From assembly GCF_023333595.1 (NCBI RefSeq), contig NZ_JAIQZM010000012.1, positions 1 to 64,000 on the forward strand: 64,000 nt of DNA. The letters run 5' to 3'. The notes beneath the pieces were generated by a model. It was given only the letters and a program-made list of their open reading frames with translations, was not told the DNA's origin and made no database searches. This document shows positions 17,101-25,444 of the stretch, one piece after another (positions within the stretch are counted from its first letter, which is position 1; each line of letters opens with the position of its first letter). The stretch comes from Argonema galeatum A003/A1. GTDB lineage: Bacteria; Cyanobacteriota; Cyanobacteriia; Cyanobacteriales; Aerosakkonemataceae. The position numbers and the translations under genes are program-made.

Positions 17101-17983
17101 CGATATTAATAGTTTCGGTGGTTTTAAAGCGGGGTCGGTAAGATCTACTGTTGGAAGTGTGTCTGCTGTAGGATGAGTGGAGTAAATTCTTGGGGTCGAT
17201 CTCAGTTCCGTCATAAATCTGAAAGTCCACGTAGGGAAATTTCTCGTTGCCGAAGATTCCTGCCATTAAATCATCAGCACGAAAGGGACTGTAGATAAAA
17301 CCCTGCAATGCGGCTCTACGTTGTGCAACTGTTTTGGGTGTTGTGCCGCTGCGATAAACTGGCACATAGATCAGGAAGCCCTGTTTGTTTTTGTCAATTT
17401 CCTGAATCAGCATGACTTTACCGGAAGCTGCGGGTGCATCGGTATCGCGTGCCCTCTCCATTGCAGCGCGGCGCACCGACTCCGTAAACATATCAAAACC
17501 GATCGCACCTTGGTTACGCCGATCTAATGGTTCCAGGTAAATAATTGAGTGATACTCGGCACGTTTATAATCCGGTCGTATTGCAAAATTTCTCACGCCC
17601 TGTTTCCGCTCCTCAGCGACGAAGGCGTCTTTTTCTGACGGCATGATTCGCGCAGAGAAACCGATTCCCTGAATGCCGGGATAGCTGCGGCGTAGTTCGA
17701 GGCGGTTAACATAAGCATGGAAGCGATCGCGGCTGACTTGCTCGGAAGCTGCAAATAATCCGCTGCCTGTACGCAGCAGAGTAATGTAAGTTTCCAAACG
17801 TTTTTGAATGTCGTTCTGAGTGCGATCGACTGCATTTTCAAATCGCAGCTCGTCTTTAGCTCTTGCCGTTACAGCGACATAGTAGGTGGCTAAAGCAGTA
17901 AGCAGCAGGGTTAACACCAGGACGAAATAAGGAGTCCTGGTGCGACGCGCTGGTGTGGATTTGAACGGCAAGTCCAGTTTCAT
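14147..17983 (-). CDS. CHASE/PAS hybrid sensor histidine kinase with receiver domain
   Basis: The 1278-residue protein starts with a membrane helix (about 19-41), an extracytoplasmic CHASE-type sensor (about 70-300) and a second helix (about 318-342). Four PAS domains follow (about 360-480, 488-615, 622-740, 747-870), then HisKA with phospho-acceptor H900 (LSHELRTP), HATPase with GQGIS and GLGLGLA boxes, and a C-terminal receiver (about 1150-1275) with VVDDEPD and the acceptor Asp in ISDIGMPE. PAS1 and PAS3 are alike (LTPPEY..LDxxAIEE), suggesting internal duplication. It signals by internal His-to-Asp transfer; the ligand is unknown. No partner regulator is adjacent. Confidence 0.92.
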   Translation of the reverse strand: MKLDLPFKSTPARRTRTPYFVLVLTLLLTALATYYVAVTARAKDELRFENAVDRTQNDIQKRLETYITLLRTGSGLFAASEQVSRDRFHAYVNRLELRRSYPGIQGIGFSARIMPSEKDAFVAEERKQGVRNFAIRPDYKRAEYHSIIYLEPLDRRNQGAIGFDMFTESVRRAAMERARDTDAPAASGKVMLIQEIDKNKQGFLIYVPVYRSGTTPKTVAQRRAALQGFIYSPFRADDLMAGIFGNEKFPYVDFQIYDGTEIDPKNLLHSSYSRHTSNSRSYRPRFKTTETINIAGRPWSIVFVSRPELDRVSEIRLVPYIAVGGVLISLVLFALMCSQVCARIAAERLAAKLHSSEAALRESESRLTRLVDANIIGIIIADFSGRILEANDAFLNMLGYTREDLVTGKINFIELTPPEYSHLDRQAIEETKKTGSHPPFEKQYIRKDGTRVPVLVGTAYLGGVPELGVSFLLDLTEQKRAEELVRISETRFRTLIEQSPLSTQILSPDGRTIRVNKAWEELWGITLQRIGDYNILEDEQLVAKGIMPYIQRAFAGEAGVIPPILYDPNQTIPGMTSHQDPRRWVQAIVYPVKDEAGKIREVVLLHEDITSTKHAEEALRGSQERFRRLFDSNLVGVAFWNVEGYITEANDAYLRLVGYTREEFAALGRIDWRRLTPPEYKHLDDRAIEECMAIGVSNIYEKEYVRRDGKRVPIILGVALLNDSQHDGVAFVLDIAERKKASEALRQSEERFQAFMNHSPTASWITDEDGRIVYLSETYSRIFKMASDDAIGKTVFELYSPEIASIFLENIRTVARTNEVLETIEPAPRLDGTLGDFLVYKFPILDASGQRLVGGVAIDISDRLRAQEEREELLAREQAARAEAEAANRMKDEFLATLSHELRTPLNAMVGWTTLLRKRRFDETTTARALETIDRNTKALSQLIEDLLDVSRIMTGKFRIEMLPVNLASVMDAAIEAVRSPAEAKNIQINSVFEDKVSLVSGDPTRLQQIAWNLLTNAIKFTPKGGRIEIRLHRHNSDVQIIVTDTGQGISAEFLPYIFERFRQADASITRKHGGLGLGLAIVRHLVELHGGRIHAESPGEGQGSTFIVSLPLRTIRDYDNISETFLTGDGQDITRTDNDNIPIDNSSLHGLCVLVVDDEPDARDLVTAVLEKSGAKVTAVASAKEAFAVIAKGTAGEKLDILISDIGMPEEDGYTLIRKVRALGPEQGGRIPALALTAYARVEERERAIAAGFHIHLPKPVVPEELVAVVASLVNRF

Positions 17984-18128
17984 AGCAGCAGTTTATACAC
18001 CATGCTGTGTTGTTTGCGCTCTTAAAGCCAGTTTCCCATGCACAACCTCATTAGTACCATCATCCTCCAGCTGGATAGTCCTGGGAAAGCGAATCAGGAA
18101 ACTTTGCTATACTTCGCACGGGCATAAA

Positions 18129-18198
18129 TGGGCGAAGCATTCCGTGAATAATTTGTTGGTTGAACCCAAAGATCTTTGACGGAATGCTTCGCCCCTAC
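18129..18198. repeat. GGCGAAGCATTCCGT hairpin element
   Basis: Arms around GGGCGAAGCATTCCGT and ACGGAATGCTTCGCCC enclose about 38 bases. It lies in the gap 17984-18398 between the histidine kinase and the TspO fragment, which holds no gene. Confidence 0.7.
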
Positions 18199-18398
18199 AG
18201 GCATAAAAAAGCTCGGTCTGTGACCCTGCTGAGTATATCTTTCAAAGTCTTAATCAAATTCGGATAAATTCCGCAAACATGAAGATGCTTTCAAACCAAA
18301 GACTGATTAAAGTCATCTTTTAATTGGGCACGATTAATGTATCTGGCTTGTCTCACATAAATCTGAAGCACAGGTCTAATTGGGTAGGGGGTAAAAAG

Positions 18399-18530
18399 AT
18401 GATTCAACCTTGGATGGTTATTGGTGGAGTAACCTTTTTAGTGGCGCTAGGTACTATCTTGATGAGGCCACGCGATACTAAGTGGGGCATACAACTGCGC
18501 CGACCGAATTGGCTATTTTTTGAGGCGTAA
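18399..18530 (+). pseudogene. TspO/MBR-like N-terminal fragment
   Basis: The 43-codon frame begins MIQPWMVIGGVTFLVALGTI and ends RRPNWLFFEA. It looks like the first helix and the conserved RRPxWL motif of tryptophan-rich sensory (TspO) proteins, which normally have about 150-165 residues and five helices. The rest is absent. A good ribosome site (GGGGGT) is kept before ATG 18399. It could still be expressed as a single-helix peptide. Confidence 0.5.
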
Positions 18531-18608
18531 CTACCTCCCAGGAAGAGGAACTTGTATGTTCCGCTGCTTACGATGATCTCAGACATAAATAAAAGTAGGA
18601 GCGCGTTT

Positions 18609-18854
18609 ATGCCTCAGAAGCAAGTCCAAGATTTACCTTCCGAAGTAAAGGAACAGCTAGCTGACGGTTCCGAGCAAATTTTCCTTGCCGCATTGAGTAG
18701 TGCCCAAGACAATGGTATGGACGAACAGGCAGCGATGAATGTGGCTTGGAACAGCGTCAAGGAATACTACGACCAAGGTAGCGATGGCAAATGGCATAGA
18801 AAGCCCGAAGAAAAGAACATACACCATAAAGCTGTTCAATCTGGAGGGAATTAA
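18609..18854 (+). CDS. ChaB family protein
   Basis: The 81-residue soluble protein matches the ChaB family, seen in QVQDLPSEVKEQLADGSEQI and in MNVAWNSVKEYYDQGSDGKW. In cyanobacteria such genes occur near stress and cation-response loci; the molecular role is not settled. I chose ATG 18609 because AGGAG precedes it; the longer frame from 18552 lacks a site. The C-terminal tail (HHKAVQSGGN) is polar. It lies just after the TspO fragment. Confidence 0.8.
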   Translation: MPQKQVQDLPSEVKEQLADGSEQIFLAALSSAQDNGMDEQAAMNVAWNSVKEYYDQGSDGKWHRKPEEKNIHHKAVQSGGN

Positions 18855-19031
18855 GCTCCTTTTACCTGCCAAATCAATAGGATATAACTTCCGTGTGAGC
18901 ATTAAGTAGCTGGGCAGGATTAAAAGTATGGTGGGCATTACCCACCATACAAATTATCTTTAGTTTATTTACGCGCACCTAGTTAATGTGATTTTTTCTG
19001 GGTGAAGGATTAGCGTGTGGAAGAATGTAAA

Positions 19032-19231
19032 AACCCCCAGATAATACCAAATCCGGGTTATTTACCCGCTTTATAGTGTGAAGTGTAGGGGTGAAGCATT
19101 GCGGCAATAAGTGTATTCCCAAGAGCCAAAGCCTTTCTACCGCAATGCTTCACCCAACTTATGGATAACGGGGGTTTTTATCCCGGATTTGGTATAAGTT
19201 GTAAATAGCATCCCAACTTATCTGGGGGTTT
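19032..19231. repeat. Three inverted-repeat elements nested one inside another
   Basis: Outer arms AACCCCCAGATAA (19033-19045) and TTATCTGGGGGTT; middle arms ATACCAAATCCGGG (19045) and CCCGGATTTGGTAT (ending 19195); inner arms GGGGTGAAGCATTGCGG and CCGCAATGCTTCACCC (to 19156). It fills most of the gene-free gap 18855-19281. No coding potential. Confidence 0.75.
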
Positions 19232-19281
19232 CTGTGGCTGAAAGCGTATGCTGCCAGGAAACGCACCCCACTAATTACTAC

Positions 19282-19938
19282 TTATTTCCTACCAGAAGAT
19301 TGACCTTCGGTGGTCGCAATTTCGCTAGCTTCCATAATTTGCTTGAAGCGGCGCAGATCGTCGCCTACCTGCTGTTCGGGTTCTTCGCCGAAGAGTTTGG
19401 CGATCGCAGATCCAACGACGCCACCAGGCGGGTTATATTCGATCACCACTTTCACCTCCGTACCTCGTCCGGCGGGTGCGGGTTGAAAGCGCACAAAACC
19501 GGAGTTATCAATATCCGCCCCTTCAACTGAAGCCCAAGCAATCAACTTGTTTTCTCGATCGTTAATAATCTCCGCATCCCATTCGACGCTATTGCCCATA
19601 GGTGCATTGGCAATCCAGTGCGATCGCTTCTCGTCTATTACCTTCACAGATTTGAGATGCTTCATGAAATTCGGCAAATTCTCAAAGTTGTGCCAGAAGC
19701 GATACAATTCTTCAGGCGATTTAGCGATCGTTACCGTCTTTTCAACCTTGATGCTTTGGTTCATTCCCGTTGCTTCCTGTATTCCGGTTTGTGCAGTTGC
19801 GCCGCGATAAACCAAACCCCCACCAGCAAGGGCCATTATAGCACCTCTAAGAGAGCGTTGCGATAAACCATAGAGTACCAGCAGGTAAAAGAACACCACC
19901 CTACTCCCAACCGAATTAATAAGCAAGTACAAGAACAC
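19282..19938 (-). CDS. SRPBCC (polyketide cyclase/COQ10-like) protein with N-terminal hydrophobic region
   Basis: The protein has about 218 residues. The C-terminal two thirds (about 62-205) form a START/SRPBCC lipid-binding fold (KVEKTVTIAKSPEELYRFWH, then NLPNFMKHLKSVKV). The first 50 residues are hydrophobic (LYGLSQRSLRGAIMALAGGG). The start is uncertain: upstream, a second frame from about 19983 codes MALTRQQSNRDLIYAGVLVL and then stops, as if one base had shifted the frame within the first membrane helix. The family pattern is a small membrane-anchored protein that may bind a lipid or quinone. Divergent from the small gene at 20019. Confidence 0.7.
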   Translation of the reverse strand: MFLYLLINSVGSRVVFFYLLVLYGLSQRSLRGAIMALAGGGLVYRGATAQTGIQEATGMNQSIKVEKTVTIAKSPEELYRFWHNFENLPNFMKHLKSVKVIDEKRSHWIANAPMGNSVEWDAEIINDRENKLIAWASVEGADIDNSGFVRFQPAPAGRGTEVKVVIEYNPPGGVVGSAIAKLFGEEPEQQVGDDLRRFKQIMEASEIATTEGQSSGRK

Positions 19939-20018
19939 CGGCGTAAATAAGATCCCTATTGGATTGCTGGCGAGTGAGTGCCATAATCAGGGCATTAACT
20001 TTCAGCAGGGCTAACACT

Positions 20019-20228
20019 ATGCCGCAAAATAGCGATCTCGATCGCCTCAGTCCCAAAGATGTAGCGCCGCACATCTATAAGTGGAGCCGTGAAGAGCTCG
20101 AACAAATGCAGGCTACGATCGCAGGGCAACTACAGACAATAAGACAATCTGGTCCCTCAGAGGTGAAAAGGTGGCAAGGCACGGGTGAAGCTGCCGAGCG
20201 AGGCCCAGTAGAGTGGAATCCTTTCTAA
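20019..20228 (+). CDS. Unknown small protein, 69 residues
   Basis: This soluble protein (MPQNSDLDRLSPKDVAPHIY) is rich in charged residues and Gln, has no membrane segment, and ends GPVEWNPF. I do not recognise it. ATG 20019 is preferred over the longer frame from 19959. A GAGCGCAG/CTGCGCTC hairpin follows the stop at about 20250-20277 and may act as a terminator, although no T-run is seen. Confidence 0.55.
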   Translation: MPQNSDLDRLSPKDVAPHIYKWSREELEQMQATIAGQLQTIRQSGPSEVKRWQGTGEAAERGPVEWNPF

Positions 20229-20653
20229 GGTCAAAAGCTGGATAATGCGAGCGCAGAAAATACCATGCCTGCGCTCAGATGTGTAATACCAAATTCTGCG
20301 AGTATTTCCCCAAACTGCAAGTTACGGGCAAAATCATCTTAAGAGCGAAAAAAGCATCCTATTTCATGGTAACCGTTCTCTCCTGCTGACGTTTTAAGGG
20401 GTAACCGCAGTTTGGTTTTGGGGGAAAAACCCATGCGGTGGTGACGAATTCACCAACAAGAACTTATCCCTGCCGCCACATGAGCTACAATTACCATTCC
20501 AGAAAAGAGCAATATTACTTACAGGGCGTACTTGGCGATCGCGATCGGTATTAGGCATTCCCAAAACAATTCAGTCTAGTGGTTGATATTTGATCGACGA
20601 TATTATATGGTTCAATAATGCAAAAGAAGTTAAATTTAGTCAGAGGCAATTTT

Positions 20654-21055
20654 ATGGCTGAAACTGCAACAGCGCCACTAACAGGGAAAGGACTACTACA
20701 AAAAGTCAAAGAGCTTTCCCATTTGTCGCGCCGGGAAACCGCTAAGGCTTGCGGCTACTACACCAACACCAAAAATAACCAGACCCGCGTCAATCTGACA
20801 GACTTTTACGATGCTGTGCTGGCAGCTAAAGGTATTGCTCTGGAGCCAGAAAGTGAAAAAGATGGTCGGGGTCGCGAAGCGACTTACCGGGTGAGCGTTC
20901 ATAAGAACGGTCAGATTGTGATTGGATCTGCCTACACCCTGGCAATGGGATTAAAGCCAGGTGATGAATTTGAAATTCGACTCGGATACAAGCATATTCG
21001 TTTGATTCAACTTGACCGCGATCTGGATGCCCCCGAAGAAGAAGACGAAGAATAG
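20654..21055 (+). CDS. calA: cyAbrB-type transcription regulator
   Basis: The protein has 133 residues. Cyanobacterial AbrB proteins bind DNA and influence carbon/nitrogen balance and hydrogenase genes. The N-terminal half (LLQKVKELSHLSRRETAKAC, then GYYTNTKNNQTRVNLTDFYD) and the C-terminal AbrB-like fold (YRVSVHKNGQIVIGSAYTLA, then GLKPGDEFEIRLGYKHIRLI) match cyAbrB1 (CalA / sll0359) rather than cyAbrB2. The tail is acidic. ATG 20654 is chosen because homologues begin MAETAT/MTETAT. The gap before it (20229-20653) holds hairpins (CCCCAAACTGC / GCAGTTTGG) and no gene. Confidence 0.88.
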   Translation: MAETATAPLTGKGLLQKVKELSHLSRRETAKACGYYTNTKNNQTRVNLTDFYDAVLAAKGIALEPESEKDGRGREATYRVSVHKNGQIVIGSAYTLAMGLKPGDEFEIRLGYKHIRLIQLDRDLDAPEEEDEE

Positions 21056-21210
21056 ATTGTACTTGTACAAGACAAGTTAGCTGTTGGGCTCTCCTAAGTA
21101 CCGCCAGACTGGTAAGGATGAAGGATAAAGGATCGAGGATATTGGCGAAAAGCCTGCGGATAGCGCATAGGATGAAAATTTCTCCCCGCGTCCCCGCATT
21201 CACCGCTCCC

Positions 21211-21349
21211 CAATACTGTTCAAATAAACCATAACTTGGAACTTTCGTAGGTTGGGTTTCGTTACCTCAAACCTCTGTCTATCTTGGCGAGAGTTAGGTA
21301 ACGCATGGGCTCAAACCAGCCTACAATTCCTTTTATGCGAACAGTATTG
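21211..21349. mobile_element. 139-bp MITE with CAATACTGTTC ends
   Basis: The left end CAATACTGTTC and right end GAACAGTATTG form the terminal repeat. CCGCTCCC occurs directly outside the left end and two bases outside the right end, a possible target duplication. The interior carries a GTAGGTTGGGTTTCGTTACC-type repeat. It lies in the gene-free stretch 21056-21608, where nothing else was identified. Confidence 0.6.
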
Positions 21350-21608
21350 CCCCGCTCCCAATCCTCAGTTCCTTCCTCTGAAGCTTAAATAGGCCACCTT
21401 GAGGGCGATTTGGTAAACCTAGGTCGCCTATTTTTAAGTAAGTGTCTCGATGCCATCCCAGTTATTTGGTAATGGGATATTTATTCAATTGCGCTCAACC
21501 GCAAGCTCTACTGGGAAAAGATATAGCTAGGGGCTAGGGTCAGAAGGGGCTCTTCCTCAAGGGTTTGGTGGAATTAAGAACGTCCTAACTGCCGAGAAGG
21601 TTGCTATA

Positions 21609-22718
21609 TTAAGAAATTTCAGTACAAAAAGCGCTGACAGCTTCGGCAAACCCCAGGTTCTGCTCCATCAATGCCATGTGACCACCAGGCTCTAAAGTGA
21701 CGAGTTTGGCAATAGGTAATTCCGCTTTCATGCGTATGCTGGCTGCGGGGGTAGTCGCTATATCTTTTGCGCCCACGATTATCAGACAAGGAACGTTAAT
21801 CGTTTTGAGTGTGGTTGTTTCATCGTATTTGAACATCGCCAGCGTACCACGAGCGAGAACTCCTGGCGAACCCAATGCCGATAATAAAGCTGAGAAATTT
21901 AATTGACCCCGCGTTTCCTTACCCGTAAATCCAGACAGTTCTACGCTGATGTAGAGCGAACCATTCAAATAGCTCAGCCAAGTCATTAGCCAAAGCAGGG
22001 GATAAAGCACTGTACTGAGGTGCAACACCGGTTCGAGCAATGGCTTTTGCAATTTGCGTAACAAACCGCTAAAAATGGCAGTCTTGAGCGGATTGGTGTA
22101 GGTGGTATCTACTAGGATTAAGCCAGCTACTCGGCTACCCAAATGTTCTGGAAACAGCCGAGAAAATGTTAGCGCGATCATGCCACCCATGCTGTGACCG
22201 AGTATAATGACAGGCTTATCTCCTGCTATGGCAACAACTGCTTCTAGGTCTCTGGCATATTTTTCTAGGGAGTAGTCGTTGTTTTTTGGCCTGGTGGATT
22301 TTCCTAGTCCTGGCAAATCCCAAACAATTATTCGGAAGCGATCGCTCAATTGTCGCTTGGCATAATACCATACAGTACTGTTTGGCCCCCAACCGTGGGA
22401 CAAAATAATTGGTTGTCCATCCTCTGGGCCGTAAAACTCCACTTGCAGTACGCTACCATCCGGTCGCGGTACGCGCTGCACAGTACCAGTACGCAAGCGC
22501 TTAGGTTCGTCAGCACCCTTGCGGCGCAAAAGCGGCAAGCCGAGCAAACCACCGCCAAAAGACCACAAAACCATTGCCAGTCCGACCCACAAGTAGTAGT
22601 TCTCAACAAGTTCGCCTTCGTACCACTCATGGGTAATGTATATGCCCCCACCAAGTATTGCGATCGACAGCAGTCCAACCAGCCACGAGGTGAGAATATT
22701 GAAGGGGGTAAATATCAT
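21609..22718 (-). CDS. Alpha/beta hydrolase, membrane-anchored
   Basis: The 369-residue protein has two hydrophobic helices at the N-terminus (about 5-28 and 38-60), then an alpha/beta hydrolase fold. Motifs: oxyanion region SHGWGPNS, nucleophile elbow GHSMGG with the catalytic Ser, acid region IIVGAKDIATTP, and the His in EPGGHMALME. The full triad is present, so an esterase or lipase-type activity is likely, but the substrate cannot be read from sequence. It probably acts at the membrane. It follows an amidohydrolase remnant on the same strand. Confidence 0.85.
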   Translation of the reverse strand: MIFTPFNILTSWLVGLLSIAILGGGIYITHEWYEGELVENYYLWVGLAMVLWSFGGGLLGLPLLRRKGADEPKRLRTGTVQRVPRPDGSVLQVEFYGPEDGQPIILSHGWGPNSTVWYYAKRQLSDRFRIIVWDLPGLGKSTRPKNNDYSLEKYARDLEAVVAIAGDKPVIILGHSMGGMIALTFSRLFPEHLGSRVAGLILVDTTYTNPLKTAIFSGLLRKLQKPLLEPVLHLSTVLYPLLWLMTWLSYLNGSLYISVELSGFTGKETRGQLNFSALLSALGSPGVLARGTLAMFKYDETTTLKTINVPCLIIVGAKDIATTPAASIRMKAELPIAKLVTLEPGGHMALMEQNLGFAEAVSAFCTEIS

Positions 22719-22729
22719 GAACTAAAACC

Positions 22730-23020
22730 TTACACTTTCTGATGACGGGAGCCAAATACATTATAAACAATTTTTGATAACATCTTAACTCCATATTCAA
22801 TCAAATCATCGCGAAAGTCATAATCGCAATTATGCAATTGCGGATAGTTTTCTCCCGCTCCCAATCCAAAATAGGCTCCCTTATACCCACGGGTATAGTG
22901 ACCAAAATCTTATGACCAAGGAAAAGACTTCTCTATCTCAATACTCTTGTAATTAGGGTCGGCGATAGCTTCTTTTACAATCTCTACAGCTTCTTGATGA
23001 TTGTCATAAAAATCACTGGG
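22730..23020 (-). pseudogene. C-terminal remnant of an M20-type amidohydrolase
   Basis: Read on the minus strand, this codes PSDFYDNHQEAVEIVKEAIA, then a nonsense TAA (22910-22912) in the place of the Glu of an expected PWSEDFGHYT motif, then YKGAYFGLGAGENYPQLHN, and ends SRHQKV before TAA at 22730. The pattern matches the C-terminal end of M20/amidohydrolase peptidases (N-acyl amino acid or hippurate hydrolase type). The N-terminal 70% is missing. It fills the 22719-23045 gap. Confidence 0.7.
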
Positions 23021-23045
23021 ATGTCGCAGGGTTTAGGATTTTCTT

Positions 23046-25364
23046 TTAACCTCTTGCAGTCGTTTCTGGAGCCTTTGGCTCATATTGCCATGCGATCGCC
23101 AAATGTTTTTCTAACAGGCGGAACAACTCATCTGCTTGGACGGGCTTTGGCAAAAAATCATCTGCCCCGGCTGTGAGGCTCTTTTGCCGATCGATCTGCG
23201 ATACCGACGCCGATGAGACGACCACCCTTGTGGCTTTTAGCGTTTCTCTCTGGCGCAACTGCTGCAACAATTCATATCCATTCATCACAGGCATGAGGAT
23301 ATCCGTGATAATTAAATTGGGGTTCAACTCGATCGCTTTTGCCAACCCTTCCTGACCGTTCTCTGCTTCCACGACTTTAAAGCCGAGCGGCTCTAACAAG
23401 TTCACCAGCACCGATCGATTTTCCCACTTGTCATCCGCAACTAGGATCGTTCGTCGCGCCCCCTCGTAACCGAGAATTTTTTTTCCATTTGTCGTAATTG
23501 CGTCCTGTATCCACCCATCTGGTAGGGACAGATCCACCTCAAAGGAAAAGGTGCTGCCCACACCCGCTTGGCTTTGCACCCGGATTTGACCGCCCATGAG
23601 GTTAACGATCTTATTGCTAATCGCCAGTCCCAGACCCGTACCTTCAGCGCGATGCCTTCGATCGCCCACCTGTTCAAAAGGCAGGAAAATTTTGTCTACT
23701 TCTTCCGAGCTGATGCCAACGCCCGTGTCCTCGACTTGGAAGCAGACGCTACAAAAGTTTTGAATTTGTTCTGACTCCTGAGTCTGGAACTGTCGAACTC
23801 CCAAACTCCTGACTTCTACTTTGAAGGTAACACCGCCTTTTTGCGTGAATTTAATGGCATTGCCCAGGAGATTGATCAACACCTGGCGCAGGCGTATTTC
23901 ATCAGCATGAATGGCTTCCGGTAGATTAGGTGCAGGCAAATAATTGAAATCAATTCCTTTTTGTTCGGCTCTGACGCGGCAAATTTCCTCTACGCATTGA
24001 AGGAAGGAAGGAAAGTGAAAATCGCTATTATCCAGTTCCATTCTCCGCGCTTCAATTTTAGACAAGTCTAAAATGTCATTGATTAAGGTTAGTAAGTGAG
24101 ATCCGCACTCGTAAATAATATCCAAGCCGTCCTGTTGCTTGGCTGTCATATTGCGATCGCGTTGGAGAATTTGGGCGTAACCCAAAATGCCGTTGAGGGG
24201 GGTACGTAGTTCGTGACTCATGTTTGCCAGGAATTCACTTTTTGCCTCGTTAGCAGCATCTGCTGCTTTTTTAGCCGCCTCGGCAATGAGCTTTGACTTT
24301 TTGAGTTGGGACTGCTCAAAGGACTGCACCTGCCACAGAACGGCAATCATCGTGCCTGCCAGTCCCACCATAACTATTGCCATCAGGTCTAGAGGGCGCA
24401 GTTGCGCTTCAATGTTTTGCCGAGGAATCACCAAGGCAACAGACCAGTTTGCTTCGTGAAGCGGGATGTAAGCAACATACTGCTGGGTACCCTCAATAGG
24501 GATTCGCTTGATGCCTTGTTCCCGGTTTACCATGTGTTGAGCGATCGCAGCCAAACTTCGATCTGGCAGGTTGAGGAAACTAGGGGCAGGTTTCTCCAAG
24601 GTAGACATCAAAGCTGAATTAGGATGAACAATTGCTTCTCCCTTAGAGTTGAGAGCAAAGGCATAGCTGCCGTCCCCATAGTGCAAGCCATTGACCACAG
24701 CAACAACGTTGTCGATACTAATCACGCCATTGATGACACCGATTACCTCTCCTAAAGGCTTTCCGGGTGCTGAAGATCCCGATCGCACAGGAACCGCATA
24801 GGCGACAACCCTCGCTCCTGGCGGGACACGGGCAATTAGCGGGTCAGACAAACTGCTCTTTCCCGCCATAGCCCCCTGAAAGTGTTTGCGGTCTTTCAAG
24901 TTGATGCTTCCTTGGGGCTGATTCTTCAGAGTGGTGTACAGAAAACCATTAACATCAATCATCCCGAAATACGTAAATTCTCGCAGGCGCTGTTCTTCCG
25001 AACGCAGATACGGCTCTATCTTTGCCCAGTCCATCGTTCGGAATGTTGGATTGTTAGCACTGGACTCTAAAGCAGCCTTGTATTTCCCAATCCAGGTATC
25101 AATTTCTTTCGCACCTTGCTGCACCTCCAAAAATGCTTTGTTCTTCAGGTTCTCCAGCAACAGGTTCCGCACTAGGTGATAGCTATAGTAAGCAGATAGG
25201 CTGACGATTAAAGTCGTACCGCCAATAATCAGGCGCACCGTCAAGTTGTGGGGCGAATGCTCTGGGTTTGGGCGATCGCTTTCTTCTTGCGGCTTTCGAT
25301 GGTGCCACCATCGAGTAAGCCTCTGCCAATTCTTCAGTTGCGGAAGTTGCTCAGGTGCAGTCAT
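23046..25364 (-). CDS. Cache-domain hybrid histidine kinase with receiver
   Basis: The 772-residue protein has a membrane helix (about 46-70), an extracytoplasmic Cache-type sensor (about 75-320), a second helix (about 326-345), HisKA with the acceptor His in MSHELRTPLNG (about 385), HATPase (about 490-635, GVGIS and GTGLGLA boxes), and a C-terminal receiver (about 650-760) with the acceptor Asp in ITDILMPVM. It senses a small external ligand and passes phosphate to its own receiver. The ligand and downstream partner are unknown. Confidence 0.92.
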   Translation of the reverse strand: MTAPEQLPQLKNWQRLTRWWHHRKPQEESDRPNPEHSPHNLTVRLIIGGTTLIVSLSAYYSYHLVRNLLLENLKNKAFLEVQQGAKEIDTWIGKYKAALESSANNPTFRTMDWAKIEPYLRSEEQRLREFTYFGMIDVNGFLYTTLKNQPQGSINLKDRKHFQGAMAGKSSLSDPLIARVPPGARVVAYAVPVRSGSSAPGKPLGEVIGVINGVISIDNVVAVVNGLHYGDGSYAFALNSKGEAIVHPNSALMSTLEKPAPSFLNLPDRSLAAIAQHMVNREQGIKRIPIEGTQQYVAYIPLHEANWSVALVIPRQNIEAQLRPLDLMAIVMVGLAGTMIAVLWQVQSFEQSQLKKSKLIAEAAKKAADAANEAKSEFLANMSHELRTPLNGILGYAQILQRDRNMTAKQQDGLDIIYECGSHLLTLINDILDLSKIEARRMELDNSDFHFPSFLQCVEEICRVRAEQKGIDFNYLPAPNLPEAIHADEIRLRQVLINLLGNAIKFTQKGGVTFKVEVRSLGVRQFQTQESEQIQNFCSVCFQVEDTGVGISSEEVDKIFLPFEQVGDRRHRAEGTGLGLAISNKIVNLMGGQIRVQSQAGVGSTFSFEVDLSLPDGWIQDAITTNGKKILGYEGARRTILVADDKWENRSVLVNLLEPLGFKVVEAENGQEGLAKAIELNPNLIITDILMPVMNGYELLQQLRQRETLKATRVVVSSASVSQIDRQKSLTAGADDFLPKPVQADELFRLLEKHLAIAWQYEPKAPETTARG

Positions 25365-25444
25365 CGCTTGTTGATTTGCCCATGACCATGATTATATCGA
25401 CAGGCGCTGCCGGTCAATTTAGGGATAAGATTTTTAGCGATCGA

